From Desulfovibrio sp. (lineage in GTDB: Bacteria; Desulfobacterota; Desulfovibrionia; Desulfovibrionales; Desulfovibrionaceae): a DNA stretch of 49,458 bases. Below the pieces are notes generated by a model, which ran no database searches, was not told the origin of the DNA, and worked only from the letters and a program-made list of their open reading frames with translations. The stretch is taken from the NCBI GenBank assembly GCA_028708865.1, contig JAQVYA010000005.1, positions 1 to 49,458 on the forward strand. Direction: 5' to 3'. How positions within the stretch are numbered: the stretch's first letter is position 1; each line of letters begins with the position of its first letter. Shown here one piece after another: positions 49,457-49,458 of the stretch. The translations under genes and the position numbers were made by a program.

Positions 49457-49458
49457 GT

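Overview
The window is GC-rich, densely packed bacterial DNA. Its gene content fits a Desulfovibrionaceae (Desulfovibrio-like, Desulfobacterota) chromosome: multi-PAS histidine kinases, a NapH-type polyferredoxin, AzlCD, an AcuB-like CBS/ACT protein, and 'CCTCCGGCGGCCAAAGGG' repeats that I recall as typical of Desulfovibrio. The genus is inferred, since no rRNA or other decisive marker is present.

Layout. 1-3.3 kb, plus strand: end of a DauR/YheO-like regulator, ridA, a threonine-synthase-like PLP enzyme and a dicarboxylate/amino-acid symporter, closed by a strong terminator. 3.6-11.2 kb, minus strand: a secreted protein, an HD-GYP protein, a purine permease, a five-PAS hybrid histidine kinase and a MltD-like transglycosylase. 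11.3-24.2 kb: a set of T7/BPP-1-like podovirus morphogenesis genes, all on the minus strand and in phage order (small coil protein, portal, Bbp19-like, scaffold, tail tube A, tail tube B, internal protein, tail fibre, fibre accessory). Chromosomal-type plus-strand genes (DUF985 cupin, TraB/GumN, cyclase, slyX, small membrane proteins) sit between them. No capsid, terminase, integrase, repressor or lysis gene is recognisable in the window. 24.4-31.2 kb: a PGG-repeat protein, a chemoreceptor, and a MocR regulator divergent from azlCD. 31.2-31.8 kb: a 207-bp tandem repeat. 32-39.9 kb: a second PAS kinase, a CBS/ACT protein, a degenerate EAL/HDOD protein, a MORN-repeat protein and an Fe-S membrane protein. 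40.2-42.9 kb: an amino-acid ABC importer with an unusual TPR-permease fusion. 43.3-46.2 kb: a CheY-like receiver, an exported repeat protein and a Fic-fold protein lacking its catalytic residues. 46.4-49.46 kb: a tightly coupled operon in which a Rad50/SbcC-type ATPase is split over separate genes around an Mre11/SbcD-type nuclease.

Two systems stand out. First, the podovirus genes are broken up by host genes, yet two of their transcription units begin with the same promoter-like element (72 aligned bases, 54 identical, two GGATGAAA repeats exactly 32 bp apart, and a -10-like box at the same offset). A dispersed, co-regulated set without visible lysogeny genes is what a domesticated particle such as a gene transfer agent would look like, and Desulfovibrio is known for a short-tailed agent (Dd1). 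This is inference, not proof. Second, the split Mre11-Rad50 operon is an unusual architecture for a DNA-end-processing machine.
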